Source: Cristatella mucedo
Lineage: Eukaryota; Bryozoa; Phylactolaemata; Cristatellidae
NCBI GenBank assembly: GCA_009760855.2
Contig: WPIO01000031.1
Location: forward strand, 4,209,501-4,273,500
Length of the DNA: 64,000 nucleotides
Direction of reading: 5' to 3'
The notes below the pieces were generated by a model that did not search any database, was not told the DNA's origin, and saw only the letters and a program-made list of their open reading frames with translations. Positions 11,991-22,220 of the stretch are shown here, piece after piece (the first letter of the stretch is position 1; every line of letters starts with the position of its first letter). Position numbers and translations under genes: made by a program.

Positions 11991-12562
11991 CCGTTTCAAA
12001 ATAATGCCATCATAATCCACTTAAATTTTTGACAAGATTTTAAACTTCGCCTACCATGTGATTCTGGGACACTAGCCATTTCTTTAGTTCTCAAGCTTCC
12101 ACAAAACATTTGTAGCCAATACGCTATAATAGCTTAGTGACGAATTCCGCGAAATGCCGACATTCACTAGATCAAGCTAACATACATTCATCGTGAATGA
12201 CCAGATGAGCCAGATGGATTGTCGGGAAGACAAAGACGGGAGGGCTTTCGGGGCCGCGAGGGCAGAGCACAAAGCCACTTCAGTTCAGGCACCTGAAGGT
12301 AACTTGATATCCATGAATAACTTGATATCAATTTATCTTCATCAGTTTCTCAGTTATCGTCCGGATCAACCGATTCCATGAATCGGTGGATCCGGACAAT
12401 GCACTTGCTAGATTAGCTATCTGCTTTCTCTCTTTTAAAAGATTATTTATAAATGTCTGCAAGTGTGCTCAACTCTCAGCCAGTGAAGAATTCTCAGCAA
12501 CAGAAAAACAGTCGTGTACAGGTGATACTAGTGGACCAGACGTTCGGCGACTTCGCGCTACA

Positions 12563-12835
12563 CGTGACGTAAGCTGCTGGCAATCGCTGCCGCCTCCTCG
12601 CTGCAACCACCTTATCTATCACTGAGCTCGCACCTTCCACTAATGCCATTGAAACCTACGCCGACAGAAGCAATAGTTGAAACAAGCATCTTTGCTGCAC
12701 TTCTGGCTGTGCAAGCGACGGCAGTGCATGCGTGTCACGTGGAGAGGGAGCTACGACTCTGCACTACTGCGGTCGATACACATGACATCACCGACCCATC
12801 TGTGCAATGCCAACCGCGTGTGTCAAGACAACATG
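12563..12835. other. unusually conserved island between duplication copies B and C
   Basis: About 270 bases differ from 32,985-33,250 at only about two positions, whereas the flank at 12,440-12,560 differs at roughly one base in six. The island lies just downstream (minus sense) of collagen-gene exon 5 and probably holds functional sequence or a gene-conversion tract. On the minus strand one open frame contains CSKDACFNYCFCRRR and then a stop. On the plus strand it is the start of the ORF at 12,643. Confidence 0.55.
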
Positions 12836-12960
12836 AGCACTGCACGGCGAATGCGCGAGTGGAAGTGAAGTGCTTACCCAATAAACGGCTGCTCTGCTGG
12901 AGTCTGGCGCCCACGGGGTTGTGCCCGGCTCGTTGTACGTTGCAAAATCGCAGGCACTGA
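12643..12960 (+). CDS. candidate small secreted Cys-rich ORF, doubtful
   Basis: A 105-codon ATG-started ORF. Its N-terminus has a hydrophobic stretch (IFAALLAVQATAVHA) that could be a signal peptide. Roughly eight cysteines follow, spaced through the rest. The first 60 residues lie in the conserved island. In the duplicate at 33,073 the same ORF is cut by a stop at codon 66, after a small rearrangement involving a repeated TGAGCACTGAACA unit. The C-terminal third is antisense to collagen-gene exon 5 (12,878-12,982), which is the better supported coding strand there. No family was recognised, and chance openness is a real possibility. Confidence 0.25.
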   Translation: MPLKPTPTEAIVETSIFAALLAVQATAVHACHVERELRLCTTAVDTHDITDPSVQCQPRVSRQHEHCTANARVEVKCLPNKRLLCWSLAPTGLCPARCTLQNRRH

Positions 12961-12982
12961 AGTTAGCAGTCCCTTGAGCACC
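12878..12982 (-). CDS. collagen-like membrane protein copy B, exon 5
   Basis: A 105-nt, phase 0/0 exon on the minus strand, bounded by TCGGCAG before it and GTAAGCACTT after it. It encodes two Gly-led triplets (GAQ, GTA), an NFS glycosylation sequon, a cysteine, and a segment ending in AAVYW. It differs from the copy C exon (33,331-33,435) at two bases in 105, one residue change (Pro to Ala), while the neighbouring intronic sequence differs more. It should continue the collagen triplets of exon 4, but in copy B exon 4 is reduced to a remnant, so the gene is probably not functional in its ancestral form. Confidence 0.65.
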
Positions 12983-13189
12983 CTGCCGAAGGAGAAAAAA
13001 TTGGGTTGTTCGTATGCTAAATGTAGCCAAGGAAATGCACCGGTAGTAGCCAGCAAATGAAGGTCTAAACGACAAGTCCTCCAGTTCCAAGGTGGCGACA
13101 GTCTCCACACTGGCAAACTAGCACAGCCTCCCTGAGGCATCGGCAGGTTCGGCGGCGGCGGTGGGGAGCCGGCAAAGCGTGAGCTAGCT

Positions 13190-13256
13190 GCTGCTGCTGC
13201 TGCCGCTGCTGCTGCTGCTGCTGCCGCCGCTGGCGCTGCTGCTGCTGCTGCCGCTG
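13190..13256. repeat. imperfect CTG/CAG trinucleotide repeat
   Basis: CTG triplets are interspersed with CCG and GCG. The duplicate copy at 33,650 has only a few CTG units, so the array changed length after duplication. Confidence 0.9.
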
Positions 13257-13407
13257 ACTACGCAAAGGAAGAAGCTTCAAGCTCTCGGTGTAGCGGCGTA
13301 GCGTGCACAGGTGTCTGCGGGTGATGCCGTTAAAGTGATGGCCACGGCTCAGCCGACACTGCTGCTGGCGCGTACCGGGAGAGAGTGAAGCGGACCGGCC
13401 AGCCTAC

Positions 13408-13440
13408 CTGGCTGCCATTGAAACCTGGCGGACCTGGCAT
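13408..13440 (-). pseudogene. remnant of collagen exon 4, copy B
   Basis: The 33 bases read MPGPPGFNGSQ on the minus strand and end at the same GTAGGCTGG donor as exon 4 of copy C. Homology stops abruptly at 13,440. The stalk part (about 57 codons) and one Gly-Pro-Pro triplet present in copy C are absent. Twenty-two bases further on lies the SPIN-like element. No usable in-phase acceptor is visible at the break. Confidence 0.75.
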
Positions 13441-13462
13441 ATCTTTTTATAATGACCTACAC

Positions 13463-13648
13463 CAGCGGTTCTCAACCTGTGGGTCGCGACCGATTTTGGG
13501 GTCGAATGACCCTTTCACGGGGGTCGCCTAAGACAATCGGAAAACACGTATTTCCACATTTCGCACACAATAACTTTACGGTTGCGGTCGCCACAACATG
13601 AGGAACTGTATTAAAGGGTCGCGGTATTAGGAAGGCTGAGAGCCACTG
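13463..13648. mobile_element. SPIN-like (hAT) non-autonomous DNA transposon
   Basis: The 186-bp element starts CAGCGGTTCTCAACCTGTGG and ends GGAAGGCTGAGAGCCACTG, giving imperfect terminal inverted repeats of about 16 bases. Internal segments GGGTCGCCTAAGACAATCGG and CACAACATGAGGAACTG match, from memory, the non-autonomous SPIN (SPACE INVADERS) hAT family. The flanking 8-mers ACCTACAC and AACTATAT agree at 5 of 8 positions, consistent with a decayed 8-bp target-site duplication typical of hAT elements. It has no coding capacity. Only one copy is visible in the window. Confidence 0.9.
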
Positions 13649-14004
13649 AACTATATGATGATGATTAGTATTATATAGGTATACATAATATAAGCACACG
13701 TAATGCAGCACGTAGTGCAGCTGAGGTCAGTTGCCAAGCTAAAAAATATTGCAATAGAAGAAGCACCAGCACGAAGTCAAAGATAACACTGAAACGAAAC
13801 AGGGACTGCAGCATCATGCTGCTGAGGCCGGCCTTGTGGAAATAGCGAAGTAGGCGAGCAGCAGCCAGAAGATGGGTTTCACTGAGCACGTTGAATGAGA
13901 TATCGTACGTGTTTGTCACGTATACAAGAAGGTTCTATCTAATACTCTTCTGTGAGAAATCGTGAAATTAAACAGGGAGCAGCACCGGTAAATGGCAGCA
14001 AGAC

Positions 14005-14067
14005 CTGTTGCCTGTATGAAGCTAGCATCCGTTCTTGCATTGCGGTCACGTTCCTTAGTTGAAGGAC
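14005..14067 (-). CDS. collagen-like membrane protein copy B, exon 3 (stalk)
   Basis: A 63-nt exon in phase 0/0 on the minus strand, preceded by TTTAAG and followed by GTCTTG. It encodes VLQLRNVTAMQERMLASYRQ plus Q, a probable amphipathic coiled-coil segment with an NVT sequon. It has the same length, phase and core (LRN-TAMQ--ML--YR-Q) as copy C exon 3. The distance to the copy B membrane exon at 24,030 is about 10 kb, now filled with nested LINEs. No equivalent of copy C exon 2 could be found in between. Because exon 4 is truncated, this copy may be a pseudogene. Confidence 0.55.
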
Positions 14068-14995
14068 CTTAAACGTACGCGTGTGAGCAAAGTACATCAG
14101 TAGCATAGGCCGCACGAACGCAACGCCTGCATGCACACCTAGAGATCTGTGATTTCTATGGTTCTATGGAGCAGCACACTCGCACTTGCTTTTCGCGGAA
14201 TCGGAGTGACTTGGTTTCACTCATCAACCATAATCCTGGCTGCATGTGGGTTTTTGTGCTCTTCGAATACTATTCGTACTGAAGTACTCGTGGAGCATTT
14301 CTGTATATACAGTGGGTTCTTAAAAGCATTATCGGAGCAGGGTCGGAGAAAGATCGGAGAAAGACTGTAAGTGGGGTAAGCGATGCCTCACAGCTAGAAG
14401 ACAAGGCAGCTGTACAAGGCAGTCATAGCTCATACTTTGAGCTGAACCAATATTAGATTAACAATCAGCCTCGGCACCAAGCATTTCTGCCATCAGGAAC
14501 TCGATCAGACCGTGTCGCTACTTTTTGATCGGATTAACTAAGAAGCAAACTCGGCCATCCAGTGTCTACTGCTTTTCAAAGTTGGATAAAACATTGAATC
14601 AAGTCGCTAGTCAGATAGATACAACATTCCTACAGCTGTTACATGTCAAAACATTAAATTCGTGTTCAGTTAAATCAGGAGCGGAGCTTGGGTTTAAATC
14701 TAGGGGTAAGACCCACACAGTTTTTACGTAAGATTTCTTACGTAGGGGCAATACACGTAATTAATTGAACATTTTAGTGCGGAACTGTCACATAATTTCA
14801 TCTTTGGTGACGATTCGGGGCCATCGCAACTGGAAGCCAATCATCCCAGGTCTCTGCCCTCTACAGCGAAGGGGCAAATACTCCGCCGCTGAGTTCAATG
14901 CTTCATGACCTTAATTCAGAGCCACTGAGCTACAATTGCACGTACTACTTCGTCTCCTAATTTGAGTACTTACTTCTTTTTTGACAGTAATAAAC

Positions 14996-15150
14996 CGGTC
15001 TGGTTTGACCCTGCGGTTAAGGTGCTCTCCTCGACCAAGCTCAAGTTGAATGCATTTGATGGCCAAGTTCGTGGGCTTGAGCCCCATGGCATATGGGAAG
15101 CGCCTAAATAGATGTTAAGTTCTCTTGGGACGCTATAGAATTAAATCACA
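14996..15150 (+). mobile_element. SINE-A
   Basis: GGTCTGGTTTGACCCTGCGG (A-box region), GGGCTTGAGCCCC (B box), GCATATGGGAAGCGCC, and a tail ending GGGACGCTATAGAATTAAA. It is positionally equivalent to the SINE-A at 6,187, so it predates that duplication. Confidence 0.85.
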
Positions 15151-15159
15151 TATATACAT

Positions 15160-15189
15160 ATATATATACACACATATATATATATATAC

Positions 15190-15221
<32 letters not shown>

Positions 15222-15226
15222 GTATA
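15160..15226. repeat. (TA)n microsatellite, interrupted by CA
   Basis: TA repeats with occasional CATA and CACA interruptions, following the SINE-A tail. Confidence 0.9.
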
Positions 15227-15235
15227 TAAGTTAAA

Positions 15236-15714
15236 TCTCCATTTTATGGTCGGTGTGCAGAAGGGACTAACTTCTTTTGCTCAAGGAGAAGCTTCTCTTG
15301 AACGCTCCATTTTATTGAGAGATGGCGTTTCTCGGGTTCTCTGGAGAAGGAGTTGCCAAAAATACTTGAAGCCATCTATGCATTCTGGCAAACAGAATGG
15401 CATTATTATGCTAGCCTTAGTATGTCAAGCATGTCGTCAAAGGATTTTTCAGCTGTGTCGCTTCTAGTTGCTGCAGCCCGGCACAGCATTTCAGTTAAAT
15501 GATAAATGCATCCTTTCTCCAAAAACACCTCTTGTTAGGCATTGACAAAAGAGGTTTCCAGTTGATGACCGTCTGTTTAAAAAAAAGTGTCTGGAAGTAT
15601 GTGAAAAAAGGTCAGTCTTCGGTGATTATTACATGCCCGTCCATAGGATTCTACAACATGGAAGCTAAATCCGTTATACCTACTGCACCCCCAAGTTAGG
15701 AATGTAACTGCTTA
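15236..15714. other. unannotated stretch
   Basis: No family or exon recognised. Short plus-strand ORFs lack supporting splice sites. Confidence 0.35.
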
Positions 15715-16095
15715 CCTCGTACAAATCTCGTCATTTGGAGACCGTGCATTTAGTTCGTATGCCCCCAAAGCCTGGAACTCACACCTGACTTGCATAGCAA
15801 CATGTCCTTAGTTGTCCCCATTTAAAAAAAATAACAAAGCGTCTATTTATCACAGCATTTAGTGGGTCCCTGCGATTCGTCCTTCATTTTCTATGCGTGC
15901 TGAGACTGTGCAAACTGCCACTCACCAAACTTGCACGCTGACCCTAGCCATGTCACCCCTAACCATGTTATTCTTGTTGTTTATTGAGCATTCTACCAGT
16001 AACCATTCGATCGTTCTTCATTTGCAGCAAATGTAAAGTGCCAAGAAACAGATTGAGTTCTTTGAAGGCGCTATATAAAATGCATTATTATTACT
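15715..16095 (+). mobile_element. LINE-1 3' fragment
   Basis: Begins with codons for FGDRAFSSYAPKAWNS, then the family 3' UTR (TAACCATGTTATTCTTGTTG) and a tail AGAAACAGATTGAGTTCTTT ending in ATTATTATTA. Confidence 0.9.
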
Positions 16096-16944
16096 ATCCA
16101 AAAAGTTGAATTTTTTGAAAGACACAGTCTGCTCTTAGCTGATTAAAATCTGAGAATGGAAATGTTGTGCTTTGTGACGTCATACCTTCGATGTTCAGTC
16201 ATACCGACAAAGTTTGAATGCTGAACCTCCTGAACTAATTCTGGCAACAAGTCTGATGTTGACCCAGCTAAAAATAAGCCAAATCGCTAATAAAAAGAAT
16301 TGCATTAATTGCAGCTTACCTGGTTTTGTAGAAGCATCAGCGTCTTTTCCACGTTCATTCCTAGGAAAAGTTAATAGAACCCCGAGCAGTGAGTAAAACA
16401 AAATGGACAATCTCTTTGGCGTGATGAGGAAGCCGAGATAGCTTCACCGTAAACTTACGGCGCGACTGCGTGCACAAGTAGTTCAAAGTTCTTTAGCAAC
16501 GGCCAGGAATACAGGCCAGCTGTTCCGCCACTTTCGCCAACCGTTTCACATATTTGTCTTGAATGTGGCAACAGGCTACTTGCACTTTACTCTGAACTGA
16601 ACAAGCTCTCAATATAGCAGAATAACTAATAAATTCAAAGTTCTGTCATTCATGCTTCAAGTCTCTTTATTCTCTTGCTCAGACCTACCAAGCTAAACTG
16701 CTTATTGCGTCTAAGCAGCCCCTCCCGCGCTCCCGCGCTCCCGCGCAGCCAGCTCATTTACTAAGATTTGTGTAGCCGACTACACCTTCAGTTCATCTAC
16801 GCGAAAGCATGGTACTCTCTACTGACTGAAAAGGCGAAATCTCCTAACCTGATTCGACATTTTAAGTGAAACCAAAACCCGAGCTGTTTCTCACTGCATT
16901 TGCTTCGACCTTTGTGTGAACTCCTGTGAAAGCTAGTACGTATT
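16096..16944. other. unannotated stretch
   Basis: No recognisable gene or repeat. A short CCCGCGCTCCCGCGC tandem lies at about 16,725-16,745. Confidence 0.35.
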
Positions 16945-17765
16945 TTAATCATGCATCACTAATGAGATTACACGTTTTCTCTTCTGCCCATGTAATTTAA
17001 TGCAATGCATCTTCTTCTGCAACTCCACAAAGCCGCAAAGACTATAAGGATGTTAGGCAGGAGAGTTTTGAATAGCGAACTCACAGCCAAAGCAGCTTTC
17101 GGTGTGCATTCGGTAGCCAACAGACTTCTTCTCACGAAACAAAGAGAAAGTGGGAAGAATGGCAGAGTCTTGAGAGCAGTTGAAGTAGTGAGTAGCATGG
17201 GAGTGGCAGCACAGGACCGCTGGAAAGGATGAGCCATAATCGGCAGCAAGAGAGTAGCTGTCGTTCCGTAAGAATCGTGGAAGTGAAGTTCCACATTCCA
17301 CAATCTAGGATCTGCAGAGCTAAAGCTTCTGTCGCCAACGGTCTTTAAGCGCAGCAATGGAACAGCTAATTTATTGTCTATACATGACCTGAGGGCACGA
17401 TGAGGCTGAAACTGGTGCAGCAGTTCAGCTAGGTATGGAGAAGCCAAGCTGTGGCAGGCCTTGTGAGTCAGCATAAGAACTTTGCTCTGTATCCGTTGGT
17501 CAACCGGCAGCCATCCTAGCTCTTTTAGCAAAGGATACACGTGGTCAAACCTCTGGGACTTGAAAACTAACCTTGCAGCCATATTCATAGCCAGCTGCAG
17601 TGGCCTAGCTGCTTTCTTTGGTAGCCCAACCAGAAGGGAATTACAATAATCATGCCGAGACAGAACTAAGGGGCTAGTCAAATATTTTGCAAGCCACTGT
17701 GGAAGACAGCTCCTTATCTTAGATGGGGATCGGACGTGATAGCTAGCTGTAGAAGCAGTCTTTTT

Positions 17766-17918
17766 TTAATTCATTTATATAGCGCCCCAAGAGAACTTAA
17801 TCTCTATTCAGGCGCTTCACATATGCCTCGGGGCTCAAGCCCACGACCTCAGTCAGACATTGGTCGGAGCGAGCATCTTAACCGCTGGACCAAACCAGCT
17901 CGGCGTCTTCTGAATGAA
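17766..17918 (-). mobile_element. SINE-A inside LINE-2
   Basis: The plus strand shows the reversed tail ATTTATATAGCGCCCCAAGA, then GCGCTTCACATATGCC, the B box GGCTCAAGCCCACGACC and the A box TTAACCGCTGGACCAAACCA. It interrupts the LINE-2 ORF. Confidence 0.92.
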
Positions 17919-18502
17919 GCTTTTAAAATTTAGCAGCTGTCGAAAACGACACCTCAACTTTGAGCACGTGGTGATGGTCGCACAGCACCATCACCTATTA
18001 GAAGAGCAAAGCCTTCTAATCCAGCCACATGCATATGGTGTCCTATGAGTAGCAGTTCAGATTTATCACCATTTAGTTTCAAGAAATTCTCCGAAATCCA
18101 GGATCTAATGTCGACCAGGTAAGCAAGCATTCAGCTTACCAGTTGCTGCAGCACATTTTGACGGTTTAAATGACAGCATAAAAGTGATATCCTGTTCCAT
18201 GGACCTAAAACCACCTTTTCCAGAGGTTGAGTACAAATGGAGAACAGCAAGGGACAGAAGACGTATCCTTGAGGGACTCCACAGGCGTCCAGTCTCGTCG
18301 GTGAGACTTGACGCACGCCCCCACACGACATGGACTTAACACGATCAGAGAAGTACAATTTTAACCACGCCAGTGCTTCGTCTGCCAGATCGATCGTTGT
18401 TATCAATCGTTCAAGTATGACATCGTGATTAATGGCATCGAAGGTAGCTGATAGATCTAGAAGAGCTAGTGCAGTGACATTCCCGTCATCGTCGCCTGGA
18501 CT

Positions 18503-19805
18503 TCAGTGGCACTGCTCTGCAATGGTTCAGATCCTATCTCAGTGGGAAACTCCATAGAGTATTGACGTGAATGGACAAAGATCATTCGAGGTACCTCTGA
18601 AATATGGGGTACCTCAGGGCTCCGTGCTAGGTCCGGTTCTTTTCGCGGTTTATACTCTCCCTCTTGCTGATGTGATTGCCAAGCACAATCTAGGCTTTCA
18701 CTTCTATGCGGATAACACTCACTTGTAACTTTGCTTTGATCCCTCCCAGCCTTCGAGCACCTCGAATTTTCTCAACTCACTTGCTGTATGTATTCATGAC
18801 ATCCGCACATGGATGGCAGCAAATTTTCTAAAACTAAGCGATGATAAAACTAACTTACCAGTTATGGGCAAACCCAGTGCGATTCAGAAATTGGAAAGTC
18901 TGACCCTCACAATTGGCTCTGCCAGCATATCTCCAGTTAAATCAGCTCGACATCTAGGTGTCATGTTCCAAAGTGACCTCTCGTTAGACGACCACATCAG
19001 CTACATAATCAAGTCTGCCTACTTTCAGCTGCACAACATTGCTAAAATTCGGGCTTTTTTACATAAGGATACTACGTCCAAGTTGGTCCATGCATTTGTG
19101 ACATCCCGTCTTGACTTCTGCAACTCACTTTTTGCTGGCCTACCAGCATGTGCAATCAGGCGATTACAGCTGGTGCAACATTCCACAGCTAGGCTTGTCT
19201 GTCGTGAGCATCGCAGTTGCCACATCACACCACTTCTCGCCGTACTTCTACGCTGGCTACCAGTCAATCAACGGATCGACTTCAAAGTTTTGTCTCTCAC
19301 TTTTAGGTCACTTCATTCTTTGGCTCCAGCCTGTCTCTCAAATCAACTCCCCCACCAGGCCAAGCATCGTTCCACCCGCTTTTCGGAATCCGACAGTTTA
19401 CCAATACCTCGTACCAACCTCGAATACTTTGGAGGCCGTGCATTTAGTTCGTATGCTCCCAAAGCCTGGAAATCACTCCCGACTTGAGTCAGAACATCCC
19501 CTGACTTGACCACATTTAAAAAAAAACTTAAAAACATACCTATTTAGGACAGCATTAAGTGGATTGCTGTGATTCGTCCTTGATGTGCTTATGTGTGCTG
19601 ATACTGTGCATGCTGCCACTAACCACATTTGCATGCTGACCCTGTGCATGTCACCCCTAACCACGTTGTTCATGTTGTTTATCAAGCATGATATTACTCA
19701 CGATTCAATTGCGTTTTCCTTTGCAACAAATGTAAAGCGCCTAGAAAGAGATTGAGTTCTCTGAGGGTGCTTTATCAAATGCATTATTATTATTATTATT
19801 ATCAT
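18503..19805 (+). mobile_element. LINE-1 3' half nested in LINE-2
   Basis: Plus-strand RT core from an FSGTALQWFRSYLSGK-like start, through [13 protein letters not shown] and a YADNTH version of the YADD catalytic motif, to the C-terminal FSSYAPKAWKSLPT block, 3' UTR and ATT tail at about 19,785-19,805. The second catalytic Asp of YADD is Asn here, and a stop follows, so it is inactive. Flanking LINE-2 codons resume on either side. Confidence 0.93.
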
Positions 19806-21290
19806 TATCGTTGCCGCATGGAATGTCATTTTTAACACGGAGGAGAGCAGTTTCAGTGGAGTGCTGCGTCTTGAAACCCGATTGAAATTTTACTGACATT
19901 TTATTTTTTTAACATGTGCTACCAGCTGCTTAGCGACAATTTTTCAAGAATCTATGACAGAAAAGAAGAAGGGAAACTAGGCGATAGTTTGCAAGGACCT
20001 CTGTATCTAATCCAGGCTTTTATAAGTTTGGGTCTAACGATTGCCGACATGAAGGACTTGGGCACGACCCCTTTTTCTAAAGAAGCATTCAAAATCTCGG
20101 CTATGGCAGGGCAAAGTTGGTCTGCCAGTGAAGACTACAGAGATGATGGTATTCTGTGTTCATGAGACGTGCTCTTTTTTCTTGACCTTAATAAGGCTGC
20201 CACATCGCACGCAGAAACCTCGGAAAATCTCTCAAGAGGAAGGTCACAGGTTGCCATTCCGCAATTCCTTTACTCGGAGGTGGCTTTATAGAGGTGCGAA
20301 TGTTCACAAATTTTTCAGTAAAGAAGGCTGAAAACTTTTTGGCTGAGCCGTTAATATCTGGGGAGTCAGACCTCTCAGGATTGGCCAGTAACGTGTATAC
20401 CATCTTATAAATCTGTTTTGGGTCTGACTGGAAAACTTCAGTTTTCGAGTGGAAAAAAGCCTCTTCAAGCTTCCGGGTGAAAACTCGAAGGAAGTCTTTC
20501 AAATTTATAAGATCTCCATCAGACCCCAATTTCTTAATACGGCGTTTAAGTCTGTGATTAACAGGGTGCATCTTTTGAATTTTTTTAGTAAATTGAAAAG
20601 AATCGCCACGATTGTGTCAACGGATAGAATGAACGGAAGCATGCTTGTCAAGATCACTCTTAAGTTTCATATTCACTGCACTAGTGAGGGTATCAAGGCT
20701 ATCGGTCGAGTCTGGAAGCAGATCAAGAAAAACTGTGTCACAAACAGATTTAAAAAATGTGTTTATGTCAATGCTTTTTAAGTTACGACGCTGGACACGT
20801 TCGACATCCTGTACGTACAAGGGAGCAGGAATAGTAAACGAGACCGAACAATAAGGTTAGCGGGAACACCACAAGGTCAGTGGGGCAGACATTCTTAGTG
20901 ATCACGAGATCTAAGATATAGCCACCGACGTGGGTGGTATGGTTAACGTATTGAACTAAACCAAAATTCTCCAGACAGTCACGAAATTAGCGGAACTGGC
21001 TGTTCATAGGGTTTCCAACGTGAATATTGAAGTCTCCAGCAATCAGTAACTGCCTTCCACACACAAATAATTTTAGCGAGGAACTCCAAAAACTCCTCTA
21101 TAAGTGAGTCTAGACAATCAGCAGGAGGTCGGTATATCACAATCGTGAGGGTCACTGCCTTTGATGAGGACCTGATTGCAGCTGATTCAAACGATGGCCA
21201 TTGCGAAATACTGCATATCTTATAGCCAAGCGACTCACGAACAACAATTGCAACCCCAACGCCAACTTTGTCAGCCTTTGTGAAGTGCCT

Positions 21291-22067
21291 AGAAAGAGTT
21301 TTCATTCTCTTTACGGTGGAACATAAGTACTTGCCCTGCAATTACCCTGGAACGACTGTATTACCAGAAACAAGACGGAAAATTGCAGAAATGGCTCCCA
21401 ACAAACTCACGTGTTGATTAGTTCCCTGCAGTTAAAACGATCACAACTATTGGTTCAGTAATTGATGCTGTCCTGCAGCTGACGACATCATCCGCCGTGC
21501 AGAAGGCAGCAGAAGATAATTCTGATGACTCTGTTGCCCCTTAAGATGGCGGTTAATGCTTTTTTTGGGCAACAGTGGTGACTTAATTATCAAACTGTTG
21601 GTAGACTTCCCTTAGTATGGGCTAGAGTGGAGGTCATATACTACAAGAGATTCAAATGATGCTAGCCGTTTATTCGTCCATGCTTCTTTCAGAAGCCGGC
21701 ATTTGGTCTGCTTACCTCGCACTCGAGTGTGTGCACTCAGCAGGTCTTGGCAATATAGGTGCGACTTTTGCAGCTGTATTACTACGTAAAATGGTCACAA
21801 ACTTCTGCTCTCGGCCTATTTTTGTATTTTCGTTCTCACTTGGAGACATTAGTTGGCGTCTATGCAAAGTTGTCTGTTTGCTCATGCGACCGTCTCCGTC
21901 CCTCTTCAGATCCTTAAGACTCTCGCATGACGAATCAGCGTGAATTTCTGCCTTCGGAAATTTGAAACTTGATGGCGTTGAATTTATTGAGAATTAACGC
22001 TTATTCATGTATTCCTACTATTCAAAGACCGAACTGACTTCAAGATAAAAAAAATCGTAACGTTAAA
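21291..22067. other. unannotated stretch
   Basis: It may include the decayed 5' part of LINE-2, but no motif is legible. A plus-strand 95-codon ORF at 21,656 has no supporting feature. Confidence 0.35.
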
Positions 22068-22220
22068 AATTAGCTGATTTAACAGCATCGTGTATATACC
22101 AACAGAAGAGTCTTAGCGTTTTTCATAGCGCCTTCAGCCGGCAGTAAAAGATTGCCCACCACATGAATTGAACCCACAATCAGAACATTGACTCATGCAG
22201 TTTTCACTGGGCTAGAAATC
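22068..22220 (-). mobile_element. SINE-B, diverged
   Basis: Begins TAGCTGATTTAACAGC and contains ATTGAACCCAC as the reversed B box. It is more diverged than the copies at 39,414 and 56,722. Confidence 0.6.

Larger units (their letters stand above)
6449..13440. repeat. segmental duplication unit, copy B (partner 26,870-33,850)
   Basis: Long colinear similarity to 26,870-33,850 at an offset of 20,408 to about 20,420 bases at both ends. Shared items are a LINE-3 fragment, a SINE-B, a SINE-A, the block around 9,480-10,600, and collagen-gene exon 5 with its flanks. Differences include a LINE-1 and two SINE-A insertions here (10,825-11,990) and an inverted segment at about 10,655-10,815. Confidence 0.9.
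13660..15235. repeat. segmental duplication unit, partner of 4,700-6,365
   Basis: Colinear with copy A, including the stalk exon, the sequence to about 14,715, a SINE-A and a TA array. Similarity is strongest over 13,700-14,720. Confidence 0.85.
16945..21290 (-). mobile_element. LINE-2 (second CR1/L2-type family), split by nested insertions
   Basis: Minus-strand pieces occur in the right order. An endonuclease domain lies at about 21,290-20,850 (VGVAIVVRESLGYK, then TIVIYRPP, and an ENFG...H-GGYI block), followed by the linker at 20,571-20,170. The RT start (FQSGFKTQHSTETALLRV) ends at about 19,806, and RT resumes at 18,502 (LALLDLSATFDAINHDVILE, then GVPQGYVF) to 17,935. After the SINE comes the thumb region (HDYCNSLLVGLPKKAARPLQ) down to 16,968. 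The missing pieces are displaced by the LINE-1 at 18,503-19,805 and the SINE-A at 17,766-17,918. Stops and frameshifts mark it as inactive. Confidence 0.9.

Noticed and set aside
12620-12660. Second GFNG collagen exon on the minus strand (GGTTTCAATGGC)
   Set aside because: A 14-base match to exon 4 is too short, the putative exon would be only about 22 bases, and it soon meets a stop.
18503-19805. Active LINE-1
   Set aside because: The YADD motif reads YADN and a stop follows shortly after; it lacks the 5' half.
21656-21943. 95-codon plus ORF
   Set aside because: It lies in probable decayed LINE-2 5' sequence; no domain or border support.
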